Shown: positions 34,519 to 43,459 of the stretch, piece by piece
Position numbering within the stretch: position 1 is the first letter of the stretch
Layout of the letters: each line of letters starts with the position of its first letter
Notes under the pieces: model-generated
Database searches by the model: none
Told to the model about the DNA's origin: nothing
Seen by the model: only the letters and a program-made list of their open reading frames with translations
DNA from: Bacillota bacterium
Lineage (GTDB): Bacteria; Bacillota; Clostridia; Oscillospirales; Acutalibacteraceae
Length of the DNA stretch: 50,185 bases
NCBI GenBank assembly: GCA_023418995.1
Contig: JAEZYP010000011.1
Coordinates: 1 to 50,185, forward strand
Direction: 5' to 3'
Position numbers and translations under genes: made by a program

Positions 34519-35304
34519 ATGAAAAAATCACTAAGAATGGATTTTTACCGAATACTGACCTCGCAGAAATTTTGGGGCGCTATCATAGGGATTGCCGTTG
34601 TTAGTGTCCTAAACTCGCTAAACTTTTTATTAAGTAGAAATGATATTATTCAAATTTTCAGTGCCGGAGATGCTCCGTTTTTTTCAATTGCAATTTTGAT
34701 TTTAGAAACACTTCCCTTTGGTATGGTCTTTTGCGAAGATTGGGAAAATCGCTACATTCGTTCCTCTGTGATTCGAATATCTTCTACGAAATATGCGCTT
34801 TCTAAGGTAATAACCTGCTTTTATAGCGCTCTGTTAGCGGGTTTGTTGGGACGTTTACTATTTGTCCTATTGCTATCTCCTTTTATTAGTCCAGTGGATA
34901 CTAATAAAAATTCATTTATCGTAAATGCAATAAATAATCCTCAAGGAGCAGCCTGGTTCCTCGCAAATTCACAATATTTGGCTTGGATTTTTATAGAGTC
35001 GATTGAAAGAAGCCTTCAGGGAGGAATTTATGCAACCTTTGCGTTGTTTGTGTCCACAACAATGACCAATATGTTTGTAACTCTTGCAATACCAGTCGTC
35101 TCATATTATATCTACCAAAGCATTTACAACATTTTAGGATTGCCAAACTTTTTTGCAATAACCGCAATTTATGAGAACGATTCAATATTCCCTAAAAACC
35201 TATTCTATGGAGTGATATATGCTTTTTTATTTGCCGCTGTGTTTAGCGCTATTTTCGGAGTGCTTTTCATGAGGGGGGTAAAAAGGAGATTGGAAAATGG
35301 GTAA
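34519..35304 (+). CDS. ABC-2 permease, LanE/LanG-like
   Basis: 261-residue protein with about six TM segments, beginning MKKSLRMDFYRILTSQKFWG, a common start for bacteriocin-immunity permeases. The loop FCEDWENRYIRSSVIRISST after TM2 is the conserved ABC-2 coupling-helix pattern. Overlaps the next permease gene by 8 bp. Together with the following permease and ATPase it forms a LanFEG-like exporter. Confidence 0.85.
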   Translation: MKKSLRMDFYRILTSQKFWGAIIGIAVVSVLNSLNFLLSRNDIIQIFSAGDAPFFSIAILILETLPFGMVFCEDWENRYIRSSVIRISSTKYALSKVITCFYSALLAGLLGRLLFVLLLSPFISPVDTNKNSFIVNAINNPQGAAWFLANSQYLAWIFIESIERSLQGGIYATFALFVSTTMTNMFVTLAIPVVSYYIYQSIYNILGLPNFFAITAIYENDSIFPKNLFYGVIYAFLFAAVFSAIFGVLFMRGVKRRLENG

Positions 35305-36169
35305 TATGAATGCTATGTTCGCACTTTGCGGTATAAATTTTCGCAAATGGCTGTCCAATCCAAGAATAAAGATAATTCTATTATTGGTTGCCTTAATGAT
35401 TAATAATTATCTGCGTGGCATCCGTTCATTTACGAATGCTGTACAAGTTTCGGTAACCCCTTGGAGCCTTCCATTTTTAATGACAACTTTTAACAGTCTA
35501 ATCATAATCATGTTGGGCTTTATCTTTTTCTATTGTGATGCTCCTTTTTTAGATGAGCAGCAACCGTATCTAATAATACGGGTTGGACGAAATAGATTTA
35601 TAGGTGCACAAATATTATATATCATCCTATCAAGTTTGGTTTACACGGTATTTGTTTTTGCAATAACCATACTATGCAGTTTACCCAGAATCGAATTTTC
35701 TCTGAAATGGGGAAAAATATTTAAGACCTTAGCATTAACAGATGCGGCTGCTCAATTTGGTGTGATTTTAAGTGTTCCAGATTCCCTAATGCTTCACTAT
35801 TCTCCAATTAAGGCCATCCTTGTCGAACTATTATTAATTTGGCTGATTGGTTCTTTTTTGGGGTTAATGATACTGGTATTGAATATTCATTTTCCACGTA
35901 TTATTGGGGTAGGTTGTGCATCGTTGTTTGTTTTTCTGGATATGTTTGCTGATTTTTATCGAATTTCTCATGGTTACACCAGTAACCTAATTTACTTTTT
36001 TTCACCGGTTTCATGGGCAAACTTAACTGTTTTGCAAAGTGGTCCTTCAGAATTACAGCCATCTTTGCCTTATGCTTTTACTGCCCTTTTACTACTTATT
36101 ATAAATTTTTTAATTATTGCATTGGTATCTTTTAAAAAGAGCGAAATAGAAGTCCTGCCACAGATATAG
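35297..36169 (+). CDS. ABC permease, second subunit
   Basis: 290-residue polytopic membrane protein (about six TMs). The loop DEQQPYLIIRVGRNRFIGAQ follows the second TM and corresponds to FGQQVLLRSKLRGQWWYCKC in the paralogue at 43452 (same length, 290 residues). Second permease of the AT-rich LanFEG-like cassette; 10 bp before the ATPase gene. Confidence 0.82.
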   Translation: MGNMNAMFALCGINFRKWLSNPRIKIILLLVALMINNYLRGIRSFTNAVQVSVTPWSLPFLMTTFNSLIIIMLGFIFFYCDAPFLDEQQPYLIIRVGRNRFIGAQILYIILSSLVYTVFVFAITILCSLPRIEFSLKWGKIFKTLALTDAAAQFGVILSVPDSLMLHYSPIKAILVELLLIWLIGSFLGLMILVLNIHFPRIIGVGCASLFVFLDMFADFYRISHGYTSNLIYFFSPVSWANLTVLQSGPSELQPSLPYAFTALLLLIINFLIIALVSFKKSEIEVLPQI

Positions 36170-36179
36170 GGAGGAAAAA

Positions 36180-36824
36180 ATGACTGAAAATATCATCATT
36201 GTGGAAGATGCAGTGAAAAAATTTAAGCAAATAACTGTACTGAATCATGTTTCAACAGCATTTGAAAAAGGGAAAATACACGGAATCATTGGGCGTAACG
36301 GCTCCGGAAAAACAGTGCTTTTTAAAAGTATTTGCGGTTTTATGCCGCTTACAAGCGGACAAATCACCGTGGATGGAAAAGTAATTGGAAAAGATACGGA
36401 TGTACCCAAAAACATTGGTATAATTATTGAGGCGCCAGGATTTCTTCCAAATTACAGTGGCTTTAAAAATCTGAAATTGCTCGCGATGATCAACAAGAAA
36501 ATCAACAACCAGCAGATTAAAGATACCATGGTTCGTGTAGGACTAGATCCCGATAGCAAAAAATGGGTCAGTAAATACTCGCTAGGTATGCGCCAACGCT
36601 TGGGCATTGCGCAGGCAATGATGGAAAGCCCTGATATTTTGATTTTAGATGAACCGATGAGCGGTTTAGACAATCATGGTGTAGAGGATATCCGCCATCT
36701 CTTGCTTAGCCTGAAGGAGGAAGGAAAGACGATTGTAATGGCCAGTCACAGCGCTGAAGATATTGATGTATTGTGTGATACTGTCCATGAAATGGACGTC
36801 GGAGTGATTCAGACAATAAGATGA
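36180..36824 (+). CDS. ABC ATPase of the LanF type
   Basis: 214-residue ABC ATPase: Walker A GRNGSGKTVLFK near residue 38, signature YSLGMRQRLGIAQAM near 136, Walker B ILILDEPMSGLD near 155, H-loop MASHSAEDI near 190. Clearly related to the ATPase at 44333 (shared GLDPDSKK/GLDPEDKK, YSLGMxQxLGIA, and the E-x-PGF motif). It energises the two upstream permeases. Strong GGGAGGAAA site. Confidence 0.92.
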   Translation: MTENIIIVEDAVKKFKQITVLNHVSTAFEKGKIHGIIGRNGSGKTVLFKSICGFMPLTSGQITVDGKVIGKDTDVPKNIGIIIEAPGFLPNYSGFKNLKLLAMINKKINNQQIKDTMVRVGLDPDSKKWVSKYSLGMRQRLGIAQAMMESPDILILDEPMSGLDNHGVEDIRHLLLSLKEEGKTIVMASHSAEDIDVLCDTVHEMDVGVIQTIR

Positions 36825-36859
36825 TCTCATTTTACTTACGCCTTCATTTCCTACCTATA

Positions 36860-36892
36860 GCAAGCCGGCAGCTCGTCAACCTGCCGGCTTGC
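36860..36892. repeat. Boundary palindrome, copy 3
   Basis: Identical to copy 2 (GCAAGCCGGCAG / CTGCCGGCTTGC). The following bases to about 36941 match the downstream flank of copy 2, minus one internal segment. Confidence 0.8.
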
Positions 36893-36941
36893 ACCATAGA
36901 AAATTGTTTTTTGAGAAATCGATTTTTGTTGAGAAAAGCAG
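36893..36941 (+). repeat. Flank shared with 32686-32768
   Basis: ACCATAGAAAATTGTTTTTT then GAGAAATCGATTTTTGTTGA then GAAAAG, as after copy 2; there an extra segment of about 35 bp lies between two TGTTTTTTGAGAAA direct repeats, as a tandem gain or loss would leave. Confidence 0.6.
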
Positions 36942-37076
36942 GGGATTATCGCTTTAAATTTCATGTGCGCACATTGAAATAAATAAATCAAGGAAGGCGA
37001 ATCCAATGGGGCATTGAACGCGTAATACTTATTCAAAAATAGTTTACTAAACCAATAAAAAGAAGTATAAAAAATT

Positions 37077-37252
37077 ATGAAACACAGTTTTAAGAAATTA
37101 ATCAGTTTCGTCTTGGTGCTATCAATTTCCTTTTCAATTGCTGTGCCAGCGTTTGCAAAAGATAAAGATGAAGTAAAAATTCTGTTAAATTAGAGCAGAA
37201 TTATGGCAGTGGTAAGGTTGTACATAGCTCATGGTGGGGTAAAAGTCCTTGA
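37077..37252 (+). pseudogene. Small secreted peptide gene, frameshifted
   Basis: ATG 37077 encodes MKHSFKKLISFVLVLSISFS then IAVPAFA, a clear signal peptide, followed by KDKDEVKILLN and a stop at 37193. Adding one A to the A5 run at 37175-37179 opens the frame to a stop at 37250, giving a 58-residue precursor with a mature end of NYGSGKVVHSSWWGKSP. That length matches the 56-residue peptide at 32412. So this is either a one-base deletion (dead gene), a phase-variable A-run or an assembly error. The unshifted 38-residue product is also possible. Next to a lactococcin-972-like exporter, a bacteriocin precursor is plausible. Confidence 0.55.
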
Positions 37253-37327
37253 AGGAAATTCACTCGCAGTGGCTGAGAATGAGTTTGAATTGAAAGAATG
37301 ATTATGTAACTGACTGGAGGTTGTATT

Positions 37328-37578
37328 TTGAATAAGCAGATTTCTAACAAAACACTGAATAGAATTATGTGCTTACTTTTCTGTTAATAGCCGCAAATTT
37401 TATTTCCAGATATAGACATAATTATTATTATAATTTTCTCTCAATTGCATTTCCTATTATTGGTGCGTTTGGCGTATTTATTTCGATTAAGGAGAAAAGG
37501 AAGCATGTTCAAGAAATTATTTTGTTTGCTTTATTTGTCTGCTTAAGTATTATATTGTTGATAATAGTAAGACCATAA
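37328..37578 (+). pseudogene. Small two-TM protein, frameshifted
   Basis: TTG 37328 has a consensus GGAGG 7 bases upstream and starts MNKQISNKTLNRI, but the frame ends at 37387. From 37369 another frame runs on (LTFLLIAANFISRYRHNYYY, later GAFGVFISIKEKRKHVQEI) and makes two or three TM segments to a stop at 37578. One inserted base near 37365 would join them into about 83 residues. Second one-base lesion within 250 bp. Function unknown. Confidence 0.5.
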
Positions 37579-37594
37579 ACCACAGTTGTCTTAA

Positions 37595-37623
37595 GCAAGC
37601 CAGCAGCTCGTCAACCTGCCGGC
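37595..37623. repeat. Boundary palindrome, copy 4 (degenerate)
   Basis: GCAAGCCAGCAG, CTCGTCAAC loop, CTGCCGGCC; right arm truncated. Lies between the broken genes and the FtsX-like cassette. Confidence 0.6.
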
Positions 37624-37707
37624 CATTCTATGGAAGGCATCCCTTCATGGATTTTTAATTATAGATTTTTTTGAAGGGATGCCCCTATCATTTTATTTAA
37701 AGGCAGG

Positions 37708-38814
37708 TTGAGTATCATAAAATCAATTGGATTAGTTTTGAAATGTATCATCCTGTTGTTCAAACGGAGCAAATCCGCTTTTTCTATTTTCATTTGCGTT
37801 CAAATTATTATCAGCATCGGTTTTATTTTCTTTTATACCACTACATTCACTTCGCGAAAAAGCTACATAAAAGAGTACGAGTATATGCGCACAATAAAAA
37901 CCGAATTAAACAGTCCCGTTCCCCAAAATTCTGTTGATAATTTGGTAATGAAATTACAGAAAAATCCCGAGGTTGCCCCGGATAACATACGTCTTACTTT
38001 TACTCTAAACTCAGAAAAGGAAAAAGAGAAACCCAGAACATTTATTGCTTATCTGTATCCCGATCTATACAAAGACCGTATTGTCGGACGAAGTATTTCT
38101 CAAAAAAATATTGCAAGCCAGACTCCCGTTATGATTAGCGGGAATGAAGATTTAAACTTCAACCCGGCTGCAAGACACTTCCATACCGGAGACTATGTTG
38201 ACCTTGACGGTATAAAATTTTCAGTCATTGGGTGCTACAACAGCATTGGAGAGTCGGGAGAAATCCCGTATACGGTTGGATTGAGCCACTTTACATTAAC
38301 CGAGCTCCAGCTTTTGCTGCCAGCCGATACAACAGACAATCAAAAGGAGCGGCTTGGTGATTATTTAAAAAGCTTGATTCCCAACGGAAAAGTGACTTTA
38401 CCCCAGCCTTTGACTCAAAAGGTTCTAATGAATATGTTTATCCCGTTTGCCGCAGCATTCATTATTGGAATCAGTGCACTTGTTAACCTTCTCTTTATTT
38501 TTAAATATATGCTAGAAAGCAGCCAGGAGGATTACTTTGTCCTCAAAATCTGCGGATGCGGCAACCACAAATTATTTTCTGTGCTATTTTCCGAGCTGGT
38601 TTTGCTTTATACCCTTTCTTACCTTGCAGGAGAGTTTCTTTTTTCAAAGCTACGCCAAGTTTTCCGGGAGAATACTCTTTTTGTCAATTCTCAGTTAGAT
38701 GCTTCGCCAGTAGTGATTGTCTACTTGGTATCTGTCCTCCTGATCGTTCTTGTTATGGTACCTTACCTGATGCGGTATCACAAGCAGGTAAGGTACCTGG
38801 GAGGGACAAGATGA
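37708..38814 (+). CDS. FtsX-like membrane protein A
   Basis: 368-residue protein: TM near 20-42, an extracytoplasmic domain (about 50-245), and three TM segments at the C-terminus (about 250-275, 295-320, 335-358), the FtsX/MacB topology. TTG start with AAAGGCAGG upstream. The stop overlaps the ATG of the next gene. With the partner gene it may correspond to a split form of the roughly 700-residue integral membrane protein found beside lactococcin-972-type bacteriocins. Confidence 0.75.
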   Translation: MSIIKSIGLVLKCIILLFKRSKSAFSIFICVQIIISIGFIFFYTTTFTSRKSYIKEYEYMRTIKTELNSPVPQNSVDNLVMKLQKNPEVAPDNIRLTFTLNSEKEKEKPRTFIAYLYPDLYKDRIVGRSISQKNIASQTPVMISGNEDLNFNPAARHFHTGDYVDLDGIKFSVIGCYNSIGESGEIPYTVGLSHFTLTELQLLLPADTTDNQKERLGDYLKSLIPNGKVTLPQPLTQKVLMNMFIPFAAAFIIGISALVNLLFIFKYMLESSQEDYFVLKICGCGNHKLFSVLFSELVLLYTLSYLAGEFLFSKLRQVFRENTLFVNSQLDASPVVIVYLVSVLLIVLVMVPYLMRYHKQVRYLGGTR

Positions 38815-40067
38815 AAGCATTTATTTTAGGCTTTAAGCTCTTTATAAAAAAGCCATTTGCAAATACGGTACTTGCCATTGAACTGGCAATTGTTGCGCTC
38901 ACGGTGGTTGTAGCTGGAAACATGTATCAATACAGCCAGTGCTGCCTGAATGCATTTCAAAACAGCAAAAACCGAATTTTATATTGTGCAAACCCCACGC
39001 CCGGTGAGGATGCCGCATCTCAGCAAAAATATTTATCCACCTTGCAAGCGGTACAGAAAAAATATTCTTATGTGAAGGGGTTTTCTGATATCGACAGTTC
39101 TCTCATTGTTTACAATAAGGAAAAACTGGAAAACGAAGAAGCTTACACAGGCGCCGATGGCTCAGACGTAATTTTGTTTGACGATGAAACTATTTCAGCA
39201 TTTCGATTTCCTGTATCAAAAGGGCAATGGCTTCCCAGCGACTTGGTAAACGGAAAAATCCCGTGTGTGATTGGCGGGGTTTACGCAAAATTATATAAGG
39301 TTGGTGATATCATCAAAGGGTATTCCTTCGCAAAGCAAGGAGATGGAATCGTAAAGGTTCCTGACCTTTCCGTTGTGGGGATTTTGGCTTTGCCTCAGCA
39401 GTCGCTTGACACCGGATTTTGGGGAAGTCAATTGAGCAAATTGAAGGCATCCTCTTATTTTAAAGATATGACCAACCACGAAATGTTTATGATTGTACCG
39501 GGAAAGCTTTTTAACGGGGCGGAAATGAATCAATTCAGCCACGCCGGAGCGTTTCTATATCTTGATAAATCGTGTACACAGATGCAGATCGATGAAATAC
39601 GGAACATGCTGACCCGCGGTTACACAGAATTGGATACCGAAATGATCACGGCAGAAAAGAAGGAGATTGGTCAAACTTTGGGTATTATGATGCCTTTTTT
39701 GATTGTCTTATTCCTTGTGATATTTTCTGGTATTATTTCTGTTTGCATGCTTACCACCATGAAAAATATGCAAACCTTTAATGTCTATTACCTTACGGGC
39801 TGCCCTCTGTACAAAATCATGCTGATTATGCTTTGGCATGTTTTGTGCTACTTTATTCTTTCAGGCATCTTGTTTGCCGCGTTGTTGTACAGCGCAAGAC
39901 ACATGGTTTCGCGGCTAAGAATGCTTGAGGCCTATTTTATTTTACAAGCAAACAATTTTATTTCGATTGGAATCGTATGTGTAGTTGTCTTGGTTTTTTC
40001 TCTTATTATTCCGTTTGTTAGCATTAAGAAAAACAACTTATCCGGCTTATTAAAAAAATATAAATAG
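38811..40067 (+). CDS. FtsX-like membrane protein B
   Basis: 418-residue FtsX-type permease: TM near 20-42 (ANTVLAIELAIVALTVVVAG), extracytoplasmic domain (about 50-280), then three TM segments (about 287-312, 333-358, 383-405). Start ATG 38811 has GGGAGGG upstream and overlaps the previous stop (ATGA); a longer upstream frame runs inside the previous gene and is ignored. Forms, with its neighbours, a MacB/Bce-like ABC system. Confidence 0.8.
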   Translation: MKAFILGFKLFIKKPFANTVLAIELAIVALTVVVAGNMYQYSQCCLNAFQNSKNRILYCANPTPGEDAASQQKYLSTLQAVQKKYSYVKGFSDIDSSLIVYNKEKLENEEAYTGADGSDVILFDDETISAFRFPVSKGQWLPSDLVNGKIPCVIGGVYAKLYKVGDIIKGYSFAKQGDGIVKVPDLSVVGILALPQQSLDTGFWGSQLSKLKASSYFKDMTNHEMFMIVPGKLFNGAEMNQFSHAGAFLYLDKSCTQMQIDEIRNMLTRGYTELDTEMITAEKKEIGQTLGIMMPFLIVLFLVIFSGIISVCMLTTMKNMQTFNVYYLTGCPLYKIMLIMLWHVLCYFILSGILFAALLYSARHMVSRLRMLEAYFILQANNFISIGIVCVVVLVFSLIIPFVSIKKNNLSGLLKKYK

Positions 40068-40080
40068 TGGAAGTATCATT

Positions 40081-40743
40081 ATGATTTTACTTGAGAATAT
40101 AACAAAAAAATTTAACATTGGAAAGCCAAATGAGTTAACGGTTCTTAACAATTTATCATTGAAAATTGAAAAGGGCGATATGGTTGCGGTTATGGGGCGC
40201 TCTGGGGCAGGTAAAACGACTCTGGTACATATTATCGCCTGCCTTGAGAACGTCACATTCGGGAAATATTTATTTTGCGGCAATGAGGTCAGTAAGCTTT
40301 CGGAATCAAAGCTCTCAAAGATGAGAAACAGCAGTATTGGAATCCTATTGCAAAATTTCGCTTTATTGCAAAACCAGACGGCGCTCGAAAACTGTATGAT
40401 TCCACTATATTTTAATTCCTTTCCCTTTTTTCAAATGAAAAAGAAGGCATCGTTGGCGCTTGAAAAACTTGAAATATCCAATTTAGCGAACCAACCAGTT
40501 GCTACAATGTCCGGAGGGCAGCAGCAGCGGGTGGCGCTTGCGCGCGCAATGGTATGTGACCCTTCGCTTGTAATAGCCGATGAGCCAACCGGAGCACTGG
40601 ACAGCCATACCGCTGCGGGGGTTATGGCTGAATTAAAGAAGCTGAACGACTCGGGCACCACTGTGATGATTGTTACCCATGATAAGAGTGTGGCAGAAAA
40701 ATGTTCCAGGTTAATTCAAATTCATGACGGCAAGATTGTGTGA
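40081..40743 (+). CDS. ABC ATPase, MacB/lactococcin-972-export type
   Basis: 220-residue ABC ATPase. Walker A GRSGAGKTTLVH near residue 39, the segment ILLQNFALLQNQTALENC near 92, signature MSGGQQQRVALARAM near 143, Walker B LVIADEPTGALDSHTA near 163, H-loop VTHDKSVAEKC. The QNFALL-N-T sequence is typical of the lactococcin-972-group exporter ATPases and relatives that pair with FtsX-like proteins. 13 bp after the permease stop; same operon. Confidence 0.9.
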   Translation: MILLENITKKFNIGKPNELTVLNNLSLKIEKGDMVAVMGRSGAGKTTLVHIIACLENVTFGKYLFCGNEVSKLSESKLSKMRNSSIGILLQNFALLQNQTALENCMIPLYFNSFPFFQMKKKASLALEKLEISNLANQPVATMSGGQQQRVALARAMVCDPSLVIADEPTGALDSHTAAGVMAELKKLNDSGTTVMIVTHDKSVAEKCSRLIQIHDGKIV

Positions 40744-40767
40744 AAGACTGTTAGGGGGGATTTACGC

Positions 40768-41064
40768 TTGAAAAGCTATTCAAAAGTGATTTCTGTTATT
40801 GTTGCAATGCTTGGTGCCCTAATCATCCCATTCGGATATACTTTAGAGCGGCGTTATGTTTACTTTACGTATTTTCTTTTTATCGTTGGGCCTTTGCTCA
40901 TCGTAAACAGCATGATGATAGAAATAATAAAAATATGTAAAGAACATGGTAAATCTGCTTGGACAGAGAGTAAAACCCTCCGCAAAAACAGCATTTCCAT
41001 TCTATTTTTAGTTTCATTCTCATTAATCCTTGGATACTTCATTTTATTTTACAAATCCCTTTAA
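40768..41064 (+). CDS. Small three-TM protein
   Basis: 98-residue hydrophobic protein with TM segments at about 8-24, 30-52 and 76-96 and a basic loop (SAWTESKTLRKNS). TTG start with a TTAGGGGGGA site. Directly downstream of the ABC ATPase. No family recognised; small membrane proteins in such cassettes are often immunity factors, but that is inference. Confidence 0.65.
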   Translation: MKSYSKVISVIVAMLGALIIPFGYTLERRYVYFTYFLFIVGPLLIVNSMMIEIIKICKEHGKSAWTESKTLRKNSISILFLVSFSLILGYFILFYKSL

Positions 41065-41101
41065 GAGCTGCGCCCGACTGTTTTCGGTTGAGCGCGGCTC
41101 T
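41062..41101 (+). terminator. Weak terminator-like hairpin
   Basis: AGAGC-GCGC / GCGC-GCTCT; only a short pyrimidine tail follows. Marks the boundary between the AT-rich and the GC-richer half of the island. Confidence 0.35.
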
Positions 41102-41147
41102 CTTCAAAAGCACCCAAACAATCGGCTAAATGAAAGGAGATCGTTCC

Positions 41148-41903
41148 TTGAACAAAATACCTAAAGTGATTTTCGGCTGTATCCTTGCGGCGATGGTGCT
41201 GACAATCGGCGCGTTGTTTATCCTCCATAAAAATAAGGAACTGTCTGTTTCAAACGGGTTGCAGAGCGCGATGATACAATCCGCTGACTCCCGGAACGAC
41301 AGCTCAGATCAATCCATGCCGGCGAAAAACCTTGGCCGTGCGCGGGCTGTTGCCAAAATGGGGGATTCCGTCGTAACGGACGGATTCACCTATCGAGTCG
41401 ACAAGGTGACAAAATCTAAAAAAAGAGGCGTCCTGCCTGTTCCTGTCGATTTTTCCTCAACAACATTTGACAAGAATGGGACGATTACGGGCTCCTGCTC
41501 TTACCTGACCGTGACATTAGACATAAAAAACAATACAGATCAGGAAAGTGAAATATACTTTAATTCAACCCATATTATTTACATGGATGATAAGGGAACG
41601 GTTCTTTCTTCGGAGTCCGGAGGGGAAGATCCTTGGGTAATGGATATTAATCAGAAGAAACAAGGCAAAAGAGACTATTTTGCCTATACCTTCAAACCGC
41701 GCGAAGATTTGAAGTTTCACCTTGGCTTTATTGTTTCGGACAATGTTCTGCCCTATAACAATATGGAGTTTCTGATTAACAACAGCGGGGTACTATTTCC
41801 AGGCTTCAAGGATGACCATCACACACAATATGATGAAAATGCCCGATTCATAAAAATTAATTGGGAAGAAAGTGATTCGAGTGAAAAGACTTCTGCGAAT
41901 TGA
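41148..41903 (+). CDS. Membrane-anchored beta-sandwich protein, DUF4352-like
   Basis: 251-residue protein. TTG 41148 has AAAGGAGA 7 bases upstream; an ATG at 41130 lies before the ribosome site and is less likely. One TM (about residues 4-24), a polar linker, then an Ig-like domain: MGDSVVTDGFTYRVDKVTKS, SYLTVTLDIKNNTDQESEIY, and a late YFAYTFKPREDLKFHLGF. The pattern matches extracytoplasmic DUF4352-type domains. A function in substrate capture by the following ABC transporter is possible. GC content rises from here on. Confidence 0.75.
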   Translation: MNKIPKVIFGCILAAMVLTIGALFILHKNKELSVSNGLQSAMIQSADSRNDSSDQSMPAKNLGRARAVAKMGDSVVTDGFTYRVDKVTKSKKRGVLPVPVDFSSTTFDKNGTITGSCSYLTVTLDIKNNTDQESEIYFNSTHIIYMDDKGTVLSSESGGEDPWVMDINQKKQGKRDYFAYTFKPREDLKFHLGFIVSDNVLPYNNMEFLINNSGVLFPGFKDDHHTQYDENARFIKINWEESDSSEKTSAN

Positions 41904-42690
41904 GCTGCGGCGCGCTTTTTTTGACAATATATGGTTCCTGTCCGCCATTCTTCTGGGGCTTATCATTACGGGCTGGCAATTGCTCCAGACGGTTGTCCCC
42001 GTGGCCTGCAATCTTGATAAATATATAAATCGTCCCGGCTATCTTTTTTCCCGCTGGATTGGCGGCGCTTTGATGGGCGTACAGCCGTTTTTGTATTATC
42101 TCCTGCTACCTGTTATTGCGGTACTGCCTTATGCCGGCTCCTTTTTTGAGGATAAAAAGGACGGGTACCTCAAAAATATTCTGATCAGAGCAGAAAAAAA
42201 GAATTATCTGGCAGCGAAATACCTCGCGGTTTTCCTTTCGGGCGGTACGGCGGTCGTCCTCCCTCTTTTTGCGAACTTTGCGGTAACGGCCCTGCTGCTC
42301 CCGGCAATCCGTCCGCAGCCAACTACCGCGCTGTACGCGATTGGCGCGACAAGCCTGTGGTGTGATTTGTTTTATTCCCACCCGTTTCTATATGTATTAC
42401 TCTACCTGCTTATTGATTTTATCTTCGGCGGTTTTATTGCCGCCGTTGCGCTGGCCGTCAGCTATTCCGCAGATCATTGGTTTACCGTGATGTTTTTTCC
42501 GTTCCTGTTCTATCTGTTTCTTTTCATGCTTTTCAGCTTTTTAGGTCTGGATTCTTTTTCCCCGGTCAATTTTTTGCAGGCTAGCTTTGGGAAAAACGAT
42601 ATCCGGATTATTTCTATTGAAACGGCTGCTTTGGGGCTGACCGGCGCGGCCGCGTTTTTTGGACAGGGGCGGTCGGATGATGTTTATTAA
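41881..42690 (+). CDS. ABC-2 permease 1 of second LanFEG-like cassette
   Basis: About 269-residue membrane protein with six TM segments, starting MKRLLRIELRRAFFDNIWFL. The loop AGSFFEDKKDGYLKNILIRA after TM2 is the ABC-2 coupling region. GTG start (41881, or 41872) overlaps the previous gene by about 23 bp. Followed by two further permease genes. Confidence 0.8.
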   Translation: MKRLLRIELRRAFFDNIWFLSAILLGLIITGWQLLQTVVPVACNLDKYINRPGYLFSRWIGGALMGVQPFLYYLLLPVIAVLPYAGSFFEDKKDGYLKNILIRAEKKNYLAAKYLAVFLSGGTAVVLPLFANFAVTALLLPAIRPQPTTALYAIGATSLWCDLFYSHPFLYVLLYLLIDFIFGGFIAAVALAVSYSADHWFTVMFFPFLFYLFLFMLFSFLGLDSFSPVNFLQASFGKNDIRIISIETAALGLTGAAAFFGQGRSDDVY

Positions 42691-43459
42691 AATTGCAAGT
42701 TGGACAAGGGAATGCTTCCGAGCCTTATCGGCGAATTTTATTTGGGCAATTGCCTGCGTCGGCCTGTTGCCTGTTATTATACTGATAAACATTTGGAACG
42801 CTTCGCTGGTATACCGGAGCTATGGAACCGAAATCAGCCTTGCGGACTGCTTTGTTTTCACGTCAGACATCCTGCCGGTTTCTTTGCTGTTTGTTCCCGC
42901 AATGGCTTTTCTGTTAAAGCAGCTGTTCAAACAGGACTTTTCTTGCGCCTTCCTGTTAAGGCAGGGGAATCGGCGTACCCTGTGGATGAAACAAAGCTAT
43001 CAGATATTTTTGCTTTCTATTTTATGGACAATGTTGGTTGCCCTATGGGCTTCTCTTATCGGCGTTTGCTTTTCCGGCACCGCGATTAATTGGGGAAGTG
43101 AAGAAGGTCTCTTCTATCTAATAACCGGAGCGCTGCGTCCGCATGTCTCTTTCTTCCAAGTGCTCCTTACTTTTTTACTCGTCCTGTTCTTTCGGCTGGA
43201 TATCATGTGCATGCTGCTCCAGCTTCTCGACTGGATAAACCGAAAGGTGATCGGCTGGGCTCTCCTCATTCTGGTCGGCTGTACGGACTGGTATTATCCC
43301 CGGTTTGCCGTATTCTACAGAAGGATTGCTTTGAACCATGAGCATTGGCTTGACCCGTCGTCGTTCCTTTTCGACTTTTCCTACGCAGTCGTTTTACTGC
43401 TGCTGATCGGGTTCCTGGGGTTCAAGGTATCCTCCGGAAAGGAGTTTTTTCATGGGTGA
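42677..43459 (+). CDS. ABC permease 2 of second cassette
   Basis: 260-residue polytopic protein (about six TMs). Two ATG codons in a row at 42677/42680; GGGGCGG lies upstream. The loop FLLRQGNRRTLWMKQSYQIF after TM2 parallels the other ABC-2 subunits. Overlaps both neighbours by a few bases, giving a tightly coupled operon. Confidence 0.78.
   Translation: MMFIKIASWTRECFRALSANFIWAIACVGLLPVIILINIWNASLVYRSYGTEISLADCFVFTSDILPVSLLFVPAMAFLLKQLFKQDFSCAFLLRQGNRRTLWMKQSYQIFLLSILWTMLVALWASLIGVCFSGTAINWGSEEGLFYLITGALRPHVSFFQVLLTFLLVLFFRLDIMCMLLQLLDWINRKVIGWALLILVGCTDWYYPRFAVFYRRIALNHEHWLDPSSFLFDFSYAVVLLLLIGFLGFKVSSGKEFFHG

Noticed and set aside
38556..38810. Upstream extension of the second FtsX-like gene
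   Set aside because: Lies inside the preceding gene in another frame; the ATG at 38811 has a clear ribosome site and a fused start/stop.
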